DNA from: Mycolicibacterium vulneris
Lineage (GTDB): Bacteria; Actinomycetota; Actinomycetes; Mycobacteriales; Mycobacteriaceae
Direction of reading: 5' to 3'
Assembly (NCBI RefSeq): GCF_002104765.1
Contig: NZ_NCXM01000019.1
Coordinates: 1-64,000 of the forward strand
Length of the DNA stretch: 64,000 bases
Of the stretch, positions 32,835 through 40,561 are shown one piece after another. Made by a program: the position numbers and the translations under genes. A model generated the notes under the pieces. The model was not told the DNA's origin. It was given only the letters and a program-made list of their open reading frames with translations, and ran no database searches. Position 1 is the first letter of the stretch; the number at the start of each line of letters is the position of its first letter.

Positions 32835-33763
32835 TTCGCGACGCCCAGCAACGCCGCGAGACCGAGCTTGGATCGCAGCCACGCGCCGATCTCGGTGATC
32901 GCGGCGTCTACTTCGGGCACCCTGCCGGCGGCGACGATGAAAGAATGCTGAGCATCCGGGACGGCTCGTGCCAACACGTCATTACCCGCCGCCTGGGCAC
33001 GACGGGCGAATTCCGCCGCCTCGCCGGCGAGTAGCTCGTCTGTCCCCCAGAACACCGCCATCGGTGGCAACCCGGACAGATCGGCGGCGAGCAGGTTCAC
33101 CCGCGGGTCTTCCCAGCCCACAGCCGTTCCGTCGAGCCAGGCCGACCGGAAGAACTCGAGCAGTGGACGCGAAAGTAGCTTATCCCGATCGGCGTTGCTG
33201 GTGAGCGTCTCGTTCGTCAGGGCCAAGTCCACCCACGGCGAAATCGACACGATCGCCGCTGGCAGCGCGGCGCCTTCGTCGCGTAGCCGCTGGACAAGGC
33301 TCACCGCGAGGTTGCCGCCCACCGAGTGACCAACGCTGACAATGCGTTCGGGCCGTCGGCCCTGTCGCAGCAGCCAGTCGTAGGCGCTGTGCATGTCGTC
33401 CAGCTGGGCGGGGAACTTATGCTCCGGCGAGCGACGGTAATTGATCACGAGGGATCGCACCCCCGCTGCGCGGGCGAGGTGTGCCGCGGCCTTTCGATCG
33501 GAGTGCATTGAGGCGAACACGCTGCCGCCCAGATGACTGTGCAGCAGCACAGCCTCCGGGTCGCTCTCGGCCGGAATGCACCAAAGTGCCTCCACCCCAC
33601 CCGCGTTCACCTCTCGGTAGCTGACGCCCTCCGGTTCTTTGGCCGCCAGATGCATCGTCTCGATGATGTCTCGTACCGCCGCCAGGTCGAGGTCGGGATT
33701 GGAGGATCGAGCGCTCAGCACGCCCAAGAACTCTGCGAACTGCTCTGCCTGCTTGCTTGCCAT
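32831..33763 (-). CDS. Alpha/beta-hydrolase esterase, hormone-sensitive-lipase family
   Basis: 310 residues from ATG 33763, chosen over an in-frame TTG just upstream because AAAGG sits at proper distance. The oxyanion segment is HSHLGGSVFAS in place of the usual HGGG. The nucleophile is Ser in VSVGHSVGGNLAV, the acid is Asp in FWGTDELLAGEA, and the base is His in VPDAQHSFIV. It hydrolyses short acyl esters. Between the monooxygenase and the GMC gene, it would cleave the ester made by a Baeyer-Villiger reaction, as proposed for the mymA-type operon of M. tuberculosis. Confidence 0.9.
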   Translation of the reverse strand: MASKQAEQFAEFLGVLSARSSNPDLDLAAVRDIIETMHLAAKEPEGVSYREVNAGGVEALWCIPAESDPEAVLLHSHLGGSVFASMHSDRKAAAHLARAAGVRSLVINYRRSPEHKFPAQLDDMHSAYDWLLRQGRRPERIVSVGHSVGGNLAVSLVQRLRDEGAALPAAIVSISPWVDLALTNETLTSNADRDKLLSRPLLEFFRSAWLDGTAVGWEDPRVNLLAADLSGLPPMAVFWGTDELLAGEAAEFARRAQAAGNDVLARAVPDAQHSFIVAAGRVPEVDAAITEIGAWLRSKLGLAALLGVAK

Positions 33764-33786
33764 CAAAGTGCCTTTCGTTGAATTTT

Positions 33787-35253
33787 TCAGGTGGTGATGT
33801 AGGCGCCGATGTCGAAACGCTTTGTTTGGCTTCGGAACCGGAAGGTGAAGTCAGGCCACAGGGTGGTGTTGTTGCCGTGCGCATCGAGGTACCACGACAG
33901 ACAGCCGCCGGTATTCCACACCGACGGAGCTAGTTTGCGTTGCAGCCTCTCGTTGTAGGTGTCTTGCGCTTCGCGGCGGACCTCGAATGTCTTGAGGCCC
34001 TGGGCTTTCATGGCGCCGATGCCGTCGACGACGTAATTGAGTTGAGACTCGATCATGAAAATCATCGAGGTGTGGGCCAACGCGGTGTTCGGGCCGAGCA
34101 ACAGGAACATGTTGGGGAAACCGGCGACGGTGGTTCCCTTGTAGGCCTGCCTTCCCTTGTCCGCGTAGCTTTGGGCCAGCGTGCGTCCGTCGCCGCCGCG
34201 GACGATCTCGAACATGGGCGAGCCGGTGACATGAAAGCCGGTTGCCAGGACGATGGCGTCGATCTCGCGGGCGGTGCCGTCGGCGGTGACGATGCGGTTG
34301 CCGTCGACCTCACGAATGCCCTCGGTGACGAGCTCCACATGGTCGCGGCCGAGCGTGGGGTACCAGTCGTTGGACAGCAGCATGCGCTTGCAGCCGAGCC
34401 GGAAATCCGGGGTGACTTTTCGCCGCAGTTCGGGATCTTTGATCTGGGCGTGGATCCTGGCGCGCAGAGTCAGCTCGAGGGGCTTCATCAGGCTCGGCGA
34501 CTTGGCCAACCCAAGGATCAAAGTTTCCCGGTTGGCGTAGATGCCGGCCCGCAGGAGGCGCGCAGTGCCGGGGATCGTGCGAAATGCCCAACGCTCAAGG
34601 GATGTGAAGGAACGTTTGTGCCGTGATAACAGCCACTGCGCGGTGCGTTGGTAAACATCGAGGCGAGCGGCGATCTCGGCGATCGCCGGCACGATCTGGA
34701 CCGCCGACGCGCCGGTGCCGATGACTGCAACCCGCTTACCCCTCATATCGGCGTCGTGGTTCCACCGCGCGGAGTGGAACAGCTCGCCGCCGAAGGTGTC
34801 TATGCCCGGAATGTCGGGCAGCGACGGCTCGGCCAGCGCCCCGAACGCCGCGACAACAAAGTCGGCGGTGAGCTCACCCTGGCCCGTCACCAGCTCCCAT
34901 CGCCGGTGGCCGTCGTTCCACCTTGCGCTCGTGACCTCGCAGCCGAAGACGTGGCGGTCGAGGACGCCGGTGTCGCGCGCGACATTGCGGATATAGTCTT
35001 GGATTTCGGATTGGCTGGGCAACCATCGTGACCAATTCGGGTTGAGCGCAAACGAATATGAGTAGAGGTGGGACGGCACATCACAGGCCGCGCCTGGATA
35101 GCTGTTATCGCGCCAAGTGCCACCGACGTCGTTGCCGCGTTCGAGCACCACGAAATCGCGATGCCCCGCCCTGTCGAGTCGGATCGCCGCGCCCAAACCC
35201 GAAAAACCGCTGCCGATGATCGCGACTGAGACATGTCGCGCCGAACGATCCAT
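33787..35253 (-). CDS. Flavin-containing monooxygenase, Baeyer-Villiger type
   Basis: 488 residues. The first Rossmann motif is VAIIGSGFSGLGAAIRL and the second VAVIGTGASAVQIVPAI. Between them lies the Baeyer-Villiger fingerprint F-G-G-x-x-x-H-x-x-x-W-N (FGGELFHSARWNHD). It resembles the mycobacterial EthA/MymA group, which inserts oxygen next to ketones or oxidises sulfur drugs using NADPH. First gene of the minus operon. Its start faces the divergent tetR across 88 bp with a large dyad operator, so it is probably repressed by that TetR and induced by substrate. Confidence 0.91.
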   Translation of the reverse strand: MDRSARHVSVAIIGSGFSGLGAAIRLDRAGHRDFVVLERGNDVGGTWRDNSYPGAACDVPSHLYSYSFALNPNWSRWLPSQSEIQDYIRNVARDTGVLDRHVFGCEVTSARWNDGHRRWELVTGQGELTADFVVAAFGALAEPSLPDIPGIDTFGGELFHSARWNHDADMRGKRVAVIGTGASAVQIVPAIAEIAARLDVYQRTAQWLLSRHKRSFTSLERWAFRTIPGTARLLRAGIYANRETLILGLAKSPSLMKPLELTLRARIHAQIKDPELRRKVTPDFRLGCKRMLLSNDWYPTLGRDHVELVTEGIREVDGNRIVTADGTAREIDAIVLATGFHVTGSPMFEIVRGGDGRTLAQSYADKGRQAYKGTTVAGFPNMFLLLGPNTALAHTSMIFMIESQLNYVVDGIGAMKAQGLKTFEVRREAQDTYNERLQRKLAPSVWNTGGCLSWYLDAHGNNTTLWPDFTFRFRSQTKRFDIGAYITT

Positions 35254-35273
35254 GAATCGCTCCCGTCGCCTGA

Positions 35274-35318
35274 ATCATAGGATAACGATCGTTATAGTAA
35301 CGAACGCTATCCTATGAT
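35274..35318. promoter_or_regulatory. Large dyad operator between monooxygenase operon and tetR
   Basis: Outer arms ATCATAGGATA (35274-35284) and TATCCTATGAT (35308-35318) are a perfect 11-bp inverted repeat. Inside is a perfect 14-bp palindrome ATAACGATCGTTAT (35282-35295) and a near copy GTAACGAACGCTAT (35297-35310) matching at 11 of 14 positions. Centred on 35296, the dyad is strongly AT-rich against the background, as expected for a TetR operator covering divergent promoters. Confidence 0.75.
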
Positions 35319-35341
35319 GAAATAGGCGTCAAGGAGGAGCA

Positions 35342-35929
35342 GTGAGATACCCGCCCGATCAGAAAGAACGCGCACGCAGGGCGCTGCTGGATGCCGGCGC
35401 ACGGACCCTGAAAACAAGCGGTTTCAACGGCGTCGGCGTGGACGGCCTGGCGGCTGCTGCCGGCGTGACGTCGGGCGCGTTCTATTCAAACTTCCCGAAT
35501 AAGCAGGCGATGCTCGGGGCGATCATCGACGCAGGGGTGGGCGAACCGTTTCTGTCGGACACCGATTCGACGACGCGCACGGAGGGGCGGGAACGCCTGG
35601 TCGACTTTATCTCCGAATACATCAGTGCCGATCACAGCCTGGATCCGGCGCAGGGGTGCGTGATGCCGGCCTTGAGCGCGGACGTCGCCCGCGCCGAGCC
35701 GGCCGTCAAAGACGCCTACCAGCGCAAGATGACCGCGCTGGTCGAGCGCATTGCCGAGTTTCTCGACGGGGAGCCAGCCGAGCGCCGGCGGCGGGCATGG
35801 AGCATCGTCGCCCTGATGGTGGGGTCAATCGTCATCTCACGGGGCATGCCCGAGGACGCCGAAACACGAACCGCGCCACTGGATTCCGCGCTCACCACGG
35901 CATCGGCGTTGATCGCGGAGGAGAGCTAG
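35342..35929 (+). CDS. TetR-family transcriptional regulator
   Basis: 195 residues from a GTG with AAGGAGGA 3 bases upstream. The N-terminal DNA-binding helices are RARRALLDAGARTLKTSGFNGVGVDGLAAAAGVTSGAFYSNFPNKQAMLGAII, with TSGAFYSNFPNKQ as the recognition helix. The C-terminal ligand domain is of the TetR_C group with CVMPALSADVARAEPAVKDAYQRKM. It is divergent from the Baeyer-Villiger operon and probably its repressor. The 3' end overlaps rplO by 4 bp on the opposite strand, marking the edge of the inserted segment. Confidence 0.9.
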   Translation: MRYPPDQKERARRALLDAGARTLKTSGFNGVGVDGLAAAAGVTSGAFYSNFPNKQAMLGAIIDAGVGEPFLSDTDSTTRTEGRERLVDFISEYISADHSLDPAQGCVMPALSADVARAEPAVKDAYQRKMTALVERIAEFLDGEPAERRRRAWSIVALMVGSIVISRGMPEDAETRTAPLDSALTTASALIAEES

Positions 35930-36369
35930 GACAGCTCGGTCGCCGAACCGCCTGCGGCGGTGATCTTCTCGCGGGCGCTGCCGCTGAACTTGTGCGCGGT
36001 CACCTCGACCTTGACCGTCAGCTTGCCGTCGCCGAGGACCTTGACCAGCGAGTTGCGGCGAACCGCGCCCTTGGCCACCAGCTCGTCGACGCCGATCGAA
36101 CCGCCCTGCGGGAAAAGCCGATTGAGGTCGCCGACGTTGACGATCTCGTACTCGGTGCGGAACCGGTTGCGGAAGCCCTTGAGCTTGGGCAGCCGCATGT
36201 GGATCGGCATCTGGCCACCCTCGAAGGTCACCGGCACGTTCTTGCGCGCCTTGGTGCCCTTCGTACCGCGGCCGGCGGTCTTGCCCTTGGAGCCCTCACC
36301 GCGACCGACCCGGGTGCGGGCGGTCTTCGACCCGCGCGCCGGCTTGAGATCGTGCAGCTTGATCGTCAT
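35926..36369 (-). CDS. rplO: 50S ribosomal protein L15
   Basis: 147 residues. The basic glycine-rich N-terminus (MTIKLHDLKPARGSKTARTR, then VGRGEGSKGKTAGRGTKG) and RLPKLKGFRNRF are diagnostic. L15 is a late-assembly protein of the large subunit. Last gene of the spc run here; its ATG overlaps the rpmD stop. In M. tuberculosis sppA follows directly, but here the gene is convergent with tetR of an inserted operon. Confidence 0.97.
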   Translation of the reverse strand: MTIKLHDLKPARGSKTARTRVGRGEGSKGKTAGRGTKGTKARKNVPVTFEGGQMPIHMRLPKLKGFRNRFRTEYEIVNVGDLNRLFPQGGSIGVDELVAKGAVRRNSLVKVLGDGKLTVKVEVTAHKFSGSAREKITAAGGSATELS

Positions 36370-36584
36370 TTCTTGCTACCTCCGGTGCCCGTGGCCGTCG
36401 CCTCGGCCGGCTCCACCTCGACGAGGTGGCTGACCACCGCGATCAGGCCGCGGGTCTGCGCGTTGTCCTCGCGGATCACCGAGTGGCGGATCCGCCGCAG
36501 GCCCAGGGTGCGCAGGGACTCGCGCTGCTTCCAGCGGGCCCCGATGGTGCTGCGCACCTGGGTGATCTTCAGTTGACTACTCAT
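36366..36584 (-). CDS. rpmD: 50S ribosomal protein L30
   Basis: 72 residues, the short bacterial form: LKITQVRSTIGARWKQRESLRTLGLRRI is the family signature, followed by IREDNAQTRGLIAVVSHLVEVE. The usual length is about 60; the last dozen residues are a Thr/Gly-rich tail. It overlaps both rpsE and rplO by 4 bp, so translation of the three is coupled. Confidence 0.96.
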   Translation of the reverse strand: MSSQLKITQVRSTIGARWKQRESLRTLGLRRIRHSVIREDNAQTRGLIAVVSHLVEVEPAEATATGTGGSKK

Positions 36585-37255
36585 GGTTGTGCCGTTGCCT
36601 CTCGTGCCGCCGCACTGGCCATCGCGTCACTTTCGCGGCGCGCCTTGAGCATTCCGGCCGGCGCAACGTCCTCGATGGGCAGGCCACGGCGAGCGGCCAC
36701 CTCCTCGGGGCGCTGCAGCAGCTTGAGCGCGGCGACGGTCGCGTGCACCACGTTGATCGCGTTGTCACTACCCAGCGACTTGGCCAGGATGTCGTGCACG
36801 CCAGCGCATTCCAGCACCGCACGGGCGGCGCCGCCGGCGATCACACCGGTACCGGGGCTGGCCGGGCGCAGCAGCACCACGCCGGCGGCCGCCTCACCCT
36901 GCACCGGGTGGGTGATGGTCCCGCGGATCAGCGGCACCCTGAAAAAGCCCTTGCGGGCCTCCTCGACGCCCTTGGCGATAGCCGCGGGAACTTCCTTGGC
37001 CTTGCCGTAGCCGACACCGACCATGCCGTTGCCGTCGCCGACGATCACCAGCGCGGTGAAGCTGAATCGCCGACCACCCTTGACCACCTTGGAGACACGG
37101 TTGATCGCGACAACCCGCTCCAGGTAGTTGCTCTTGTCGCCGTCGCGGTCGCGGCCTCCACGACCGCCGTCGCCACGACGACCGCGGCTGTCGCGGTCAC
37201 CGCGCGAGTCACGGCTGTCGCCGGCGCCTTGTCCGCCGGCCGGCTGCTCCGCCAT
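36581..37255 (-). CDS. rpsE: 30S ribosomal protein S5
   Basis: 224 residues from ATG 37255. The first 45 or so residues are a mycobacterial extension of Arg/Gly/Asp repeats (RDSRGDRDSRGRRGDGGRGG), low in complexity. The conserved part begins LERVVAINRVSKVVKGGRRFSFTALVIVGDGNGMVGVGYGKAKEV, the double-stranded RNA-binding fold that supports decoding accuracy. The first in-frame start at 37366 would lie inside rplR, so 37255 is used. Confidence 0.96.
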   Translation of the reverse strand: MAEQPAGGQGAGDSRDSRGDRDSRGRRGDGGRGGRDRDGDKSNYLERVVAINRVSKVVKGGRRFSFTALVIVGDGNGMVGVGYGKAKEVPAAIAKGVEEARKGFFRVPLIRGTITHPVQGEAAAGVVLLRPASPGTGVIAGGAARAVLECAGVHDILAKSLGSDNAINVVHATVAALKLLQRPEEVAARRGLPIEDVAPAGMLKARRESDAMASAAAREATAQP

Positions 37256-37292
37256 TATGCGGTCCTTCCAGTCGTGTTCAAGCTCTTGTCCA

Positions 37293-37700
37293 TCAGAATT
37301 GCAATCCGTTCTCGCGTGCGGCATCGGCCAGCGCCGCGATCCGTCCGCCATAGGTGTATCCACCACGGTCGAAGACCACGCTGTCGATGCCGGCGGCCTT
37401 GGCGCGCTCGGCGATCAGCTGGCCCACCCGCACGCTGCGGGCTTTCTTGTCGCCCTGCAGGCTGCGCACGTCGTCCTCGATGGACGACGCGGCGGCCACC
37501 GTGGTGCCGTTCTCGTCGTTGACCAGCTGCACGTGAATGTGTCGCGCGGACCGGTTGATCACCAGCCGCGGACGCTCCGGGGTGCCGGCGATCTTCTTGC
37601 GCAGACGTGCGTGCCTACGCAGCCGAGAGACGCGCCGAGTCGCGGAAACGCTCTGCCCCACCGGCTTTCGCGTGGCGGTGTCAGCTTTTGTTTGCGCCAT
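37293..37700 (-). CDS. rplR: 50S ribosomal protein L18
   Basis: 135 residues. RRVSRLRRHARLRKKIAGTPERPRLVINRSARHIHVQLV is the 5S-rRNA-binding signature and VFDRGGYTYGGRIAALADAAREN the conserved C-terminus. L18 binds 5S rRNA with L5. It starts 2 bases after the rplF stop. The N-terminal 15 residues (MAQTKADTATRKPVG) are a mycobacterium-type extension. Confidence 0.97.
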   Translation of the reverse strand: MAQTKADTATRKPVGQSVSATRRVSRLRRHARLRKKIAGTPERPRLVINRSARHIHVQLVNDENGTTVAAASSIEDDVRSLQGDKKARSVRVGQLIAERAKAAGIDSVVFDRGGYTYGGRIAALADAARENGLQF

Positions 37701-37702
37701 GA

Positions 37703-38242
37703 TTACTTACCTGTCTTTCCGACCTTGCGGCGGATCTGCTCACCCTCGTAGCGCACGCCCTTGCCCTTGTACGGGTCGGGGCGGCGCAGACGGCGGATGT
37801 TCGCCGAGACCTGGCCGACCTTCTGCTTGTCGATCCCGGTGATGGAGAACTTCGTCGGCGACTGCACCGCGAACGTGATGCCATCCGGAGCCTCGATCAC
37901 CACGGGGTGGCTGTAGCCCAGCGCGAACTCGAGGTTGGAGCCCTTGAGCTGCACCCGGTAACCGACGCCGAAGATCTCCATCTTGACCGTGTATCCCTGC
38001 GTCACGCCGGTGACCAGGTTGGACACCAGGGTGCGCGACAGTCCGTGCAGCGAGCGGTTGCGTCGCTCGTCGTTCGGACGGGCGACCACGATCGCGCCAT
38101 CTTCGCTGCGCGACACGGTGATCGGCTCGGCCACCGTCAGATCCAGGACGCCCTTGGGCCCCTTCACCGACACCTTCTGGCCATCGATCGTCACGTCGAC
38201 TCCGGACGGGACCGGAACCGGCTGCTTACCAATGCGAGACAT
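37703..38242 (-). CDS. rplF: 50S ribosomal protein L6
   Basis: 179 residues, full length. MSRIGKQPVPVPSGVDVTI opens it, GYSHPVVIEAPDGITF begins the second repeat, and the signature RLRRPDPYKGKGVRYEGEQIRRKVGKTGK closes it. L6 has two repeated RNA-binding domains and sits near the factor-binding site. Between rpsH and rplR as in all spc operons. Confidence 0.97.
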   Translation of the reverse strand: MSRIGKQPVPVPSGVDVTIDGQKVSVKGPKGVLDLTVAEPITVSRSEDGAIVVARPNDERRNRSLHGLSRTLVSNLVTGVTQGYTVKMEIFGVGYRVQLKGSNLEFALGYSHPVVIEAPDGITFAVQSPTKFSITGIDKQKVGQVSANIRRLRRPDPYKGKGVRYEGEQIRRKVGKTGK

Positions 38243-38265
38243 AGTCTTTCGTTACCTCCCCGCCC

Positions 38266-38664
38266 TTACCAGACGTACGCGAGGACTTCGCCGCCCACGC
38301 CCTGCCGGGCTGCCTGGCGGTCGGTCAGCAGGCCCGAGGAGGTGGAGATGATCGCCACACCCAGGCCACCGAGCACGCGCGGCAGATTCGTCGATTTCGC
38401 GTACACCCGCAGACCGGGCTTGGACACGCGGCGCAGGCCGGCGATGCTTCGCTCCCGGCTCGGCCCGTACTTGAGCTGAACGATCAGCGACTTGCCGACC
38501 CGAGCATCCTCGGTCCGGTAATCGGTGATGTAGCCCTCGCTCTTGAGGATCTGGGCGATGTTCGCCTTGATCTTGGAGTGCGGCAACGTCACCTCGTCGT
38601 GATACGCCGAATTGGCGTTGCGCAGACGTGTCAAGAAGTCTGCGATCGGGTCCGTCATCGTCAT
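38266..38664 (-). CDS. rpsH: 30S ribosomal protein S8
   Basis: 132 residues. MTDPIADFLTRLRNANSAYH is the conserved start (an upstream Met-Thr is included as in M. tuberculosis), and LLTDRQAARQGVGGEVLAYVW the C-terminal signature. In E. coli S8 represses the spc operon by binding its mRNA at the rplX-rplE junction; whether that occurs here is unknown. Confidence 0.97.
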   Translation of the reverse strand: MTMTDPIADFLTRLRNANSAYHDEVTLPHSKIKANIAQILKSEGYITDYRTEDARVGKSLIVQLKYGPSRERSIAGLRRVSKPGLRVYAKSTNLPRVLGGLGVAIISTSSGLLTDRQAARQGVGGEVLAYVW

Positions 38665-38749
38665 GACAGCGTTGGTACCTTCCTCGCGATGGTTCCCGGT
38701 CGGGGCCTGTCGCGCACCTTTTCTGGGTTGGTCTTGGGGGTTAGGGCTG

Positions 38750-38935
38750 TTACCAGCTGCTCTTCTGCACGCCGGGCAGTTCGCCCGCGTGCGCCATCTC
38801 GCGCAGGCAGATCCGGCACAGGCCGAATTTGCGGAAGACCGCGCGCGGACGGCCGCACCTGTTGCAACGCGTGTAGCCGCGCACCGCGAACTTCGGCTTG
38901 CGTGCGGCCTTGTTGACCAGTGCCTTCTTTGCCAT
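38750..38935 (-). CDS. rpsZ: 30S ribosomal protein S14, zinc-binding type
   Basis: 61 residues from ATG 38935. It is the short zinc-ribbon form with Cys24-x2-Cys27 and Cys40-x2-Cys43 in YTRCNRCGRP and GLCRICLREMAHAG. Mycobacteria also carry a zinc-free S14 paralogue elsewhere, used under zinc limitation. It follows rplE after 4 bases, and an 85-base gap separates it from rpsH. Confidence 0.96.
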   Translation of the reverse strand: MAKKALVNKAARKPKFAVRGYTRCNRCGRPRAVFRKFGLCRICLREMAHAGELPGVQKSSW

Positions 38936-38939
38936 GTAC

Positions 38940-39503
38940 TCAGTTCTCCTTGAAGGGAAAGCCGAGGGCCCGCAACAGCGCTCGTCCTTCGTCGTCATTC
39001 GTCGCCGAGGTGACGACGTTGATGTCCATGCCGCGGACCCGGTCGATCTTGTCCACGTCGATCTCGTGGAACACCGACTGCTCGGCGAGCCCGAAGGTGT
39101 AGTTGCCGACACCGTCGAACTGCTTGGGCGAAAGCCCGCGGAAGTCGCGGATACGGGGCAGCGCGATCGAGGTGAGGCGGTCCAGGAACTCCCACATCCG
39201 GTCGCCGCGCAGGGTGACCCGCGCACCGATCGGCATGCCCTCACGCAGCTTGAACTGCGCGATGGACTTGCGCGCGCGACGGATCTCGGGGCGCTGCCCG
39301 GTGATCAGGCCCAGGTCGTTGACCGCGCCGTTGATCAGTTTCGCATCGCGCGCCGCATCGCCGACACCCATGTTGACGACGACCTTGGTCACCGTCGGGA
39401 TCTGCATTACGTTGGCGTAGCCGAACTGCTGCTGCAACGAATCGCGAATCTCGCTGCGGTAGCGCTCTTTCAGGCGCGGCTGAACCTTTTCTGCAGTACT
39501 CAT
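38940..39503 (-). CDS. rplE: 50S ribosomal protein L5
   Basis: 187 residues. RLKERYRSEIRDSLQQQFGYANVMQIPTVTKVVVNMGVGDAARD is the conserved N-terminal half, with ISRK-like contacts replaced by RRARKSIAQFKLREGMPIG. RDFRGLSPKQFDGVGNYTFGLAEQSVFHEI follows. L5 binds 5S rRNA and the P-site tRNA. The ATG shares one base with the rplX stop. Confidence 0.97.
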   Translation of the reverse strand: MSTAEKVQPRLKERYRSEIRDSLQQQFGYANVMQIPTVTKVVVNMGVGDAARDAKLINGAVNDLGLITGQRPEIRRARKSIAQFKLREGMPIGARVTLRGDRMWEFLDRLTSIALPRIRDFRGLSPKQFDGVGNYTFGLAEQSVFHEIDVDKIDRVRGMDINVVTSATNDDEGRALLRALGFPFKEN

Positions 39504-39820
39504 CAGATGTCCTTGCCGTTGCGCTTGGAGATACGAACCCGCTTGCCGGTCTCCTCGTCGACCCGGTAACCGACGCGCGTGGGCTTTCCGTCCGAGTCGA
39601 CCACCATCACGTTGGAGATGTGGATCGGCGCTTCCTGGGTGACGATGCCGCCCGACTGTGCGCCGCGCTGGTTGGTCGAAACCGCGGTGTGCTTCTTGAT
39701 TGCGTTGACGCCCTCGACCAGCACGCGGTCGCGCTCCGGGTAGACCTTGAGCACCTTGCCTTTGGCGCCCTTGTCCTTACCGGCGATCACCAGGACGGTG
39801 TCGTCCTTCTTGACCTTCAT
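39503..39820 (-). CDS. rplX: 50S ribosomal protein L24
   Basis: 105 residues. The KOW motif is DDTVLVIAGKDKGAKGKVLKVYPERDRVLVEGVN, with GIVTQEAPIHISNVMVVD downstream. L24 is an assembly-initiator protein of the large subunit. It starts immediately after the rplN stop with no gap. Confidence 0.97.
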   Translation of the reverse strand: MKVKKDDTVLVIAGKDKGAKGKVLKVYPERDRVLVEGVNAIKKHTAVSTNQRGAQSGGIVTQEAPIHISNVMVVDSDGKPTRVGYRVDEETGKRVRISKRNGKDI

Positions 39821-40189
39821 TTACAAAACCTCCGGGGCCAGCGAGATGATCTTCATGAACCGCTTCTCGCGCAGTTCGCGGCCCACCGGCCCGAAGATGC
39901 GCGTCCCGCGCGGGTCGTTGTCGGGCTTGATGATCACCGCGGCGTTCTCGTCGAACTTGATGTAGCTGCCGTCGGGACGGCGGCGCTCCTTGACCGTGCG
40001 CACCACGACGGCCTTGACGACGTCCCCACGCTTGACGTTGCCGCCGGGGATGGCGTCCTTGACGGTGGCGACGATGACATCACCGATGCCGGCGTAGCGT
40101 CGCGACGAACCGCCGAGCACACGGATGCACAAGATCTCCTTGGCGCCGGTGTTGTCGGCGACCTTCAGTCGCGATTCCTGCTGAATCAC
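39821..40189 (-). CDS. rplN: 50S ribosomal protein L14
   Basis: 122 residues from GTG 40189: [26 protein letters not shown] is the family signature, with [33 protein letters not shown] following. First gene of the spc operon. An open frame continues upstream to 40339, but homologues begin at this GTG. A promoter-like sequence lies about 165 bases upstream, so the spc genes probably have their own transcript, apart from the S10 operon. Confidence 0.96.
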
Positions 40190-40561
40190 TCGATCTCCTG
40201 ACCTGGGTTGCGTGTGCACGGCAGGAGAACCCACCGGGGTGGGCATTCGGCGGGCATGACCCACCAAAAACCTGACGTGCGCGGTCTGTGTCACCGAAGG
40301 GCACGCGGGGCCGATTCGCACCGGCCGAGGTCTGCCCAAGGCAACCCCTAGAGTCTAGGGGACGACCAGCTCAGAGCCAAATTCTGCGCGAAGCCCATCG
40401 AGATCGGCCCCGTCGTCGTCAGACGATGGCGTCGAATCGCCATAGAACATGTCAGCGGAACCCTTTTGAACAGCGGAAACGTTCTGCTGAGCGGCCCGCG
40501 GTCTCGACCGGTGTGGCCGCCACACGACGGCGCAACCGGCCGGCGCGTTGCTACGGATTTG
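40190..40561 (-). other. Leader and promoter region of the spc operon
   Basis: 372 bases without a gene between the formylglycine-generating enzyme and rplN. It holds the candidate rplN promoter (40352-40380), a 17-bp palindrome (40345-40361) and a leader hairpin CCCACC-GG-GGTGGG (40230-40243). The rest, including 40400-40560 just downstream of the FGE stop, shows nothing I recognise. Confidence 0.5.
40352..40380 (-). promoter_or_regulatory. SigA-like promoter for rplN operon
   Basis: On the minus strand TTGGCT (40375-40380) is followed after 17 bases by TAGACT (40352-40357), a fair -35/-10 pair with the TAnnnT -10 favoured by mycobacterial SigA. The -10 is embedded in the palindrome CCCCTAGA-G-TCTAGGGG (40345-40361). 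The predicted leader would be about 155 nt. Confidence 0.5.
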
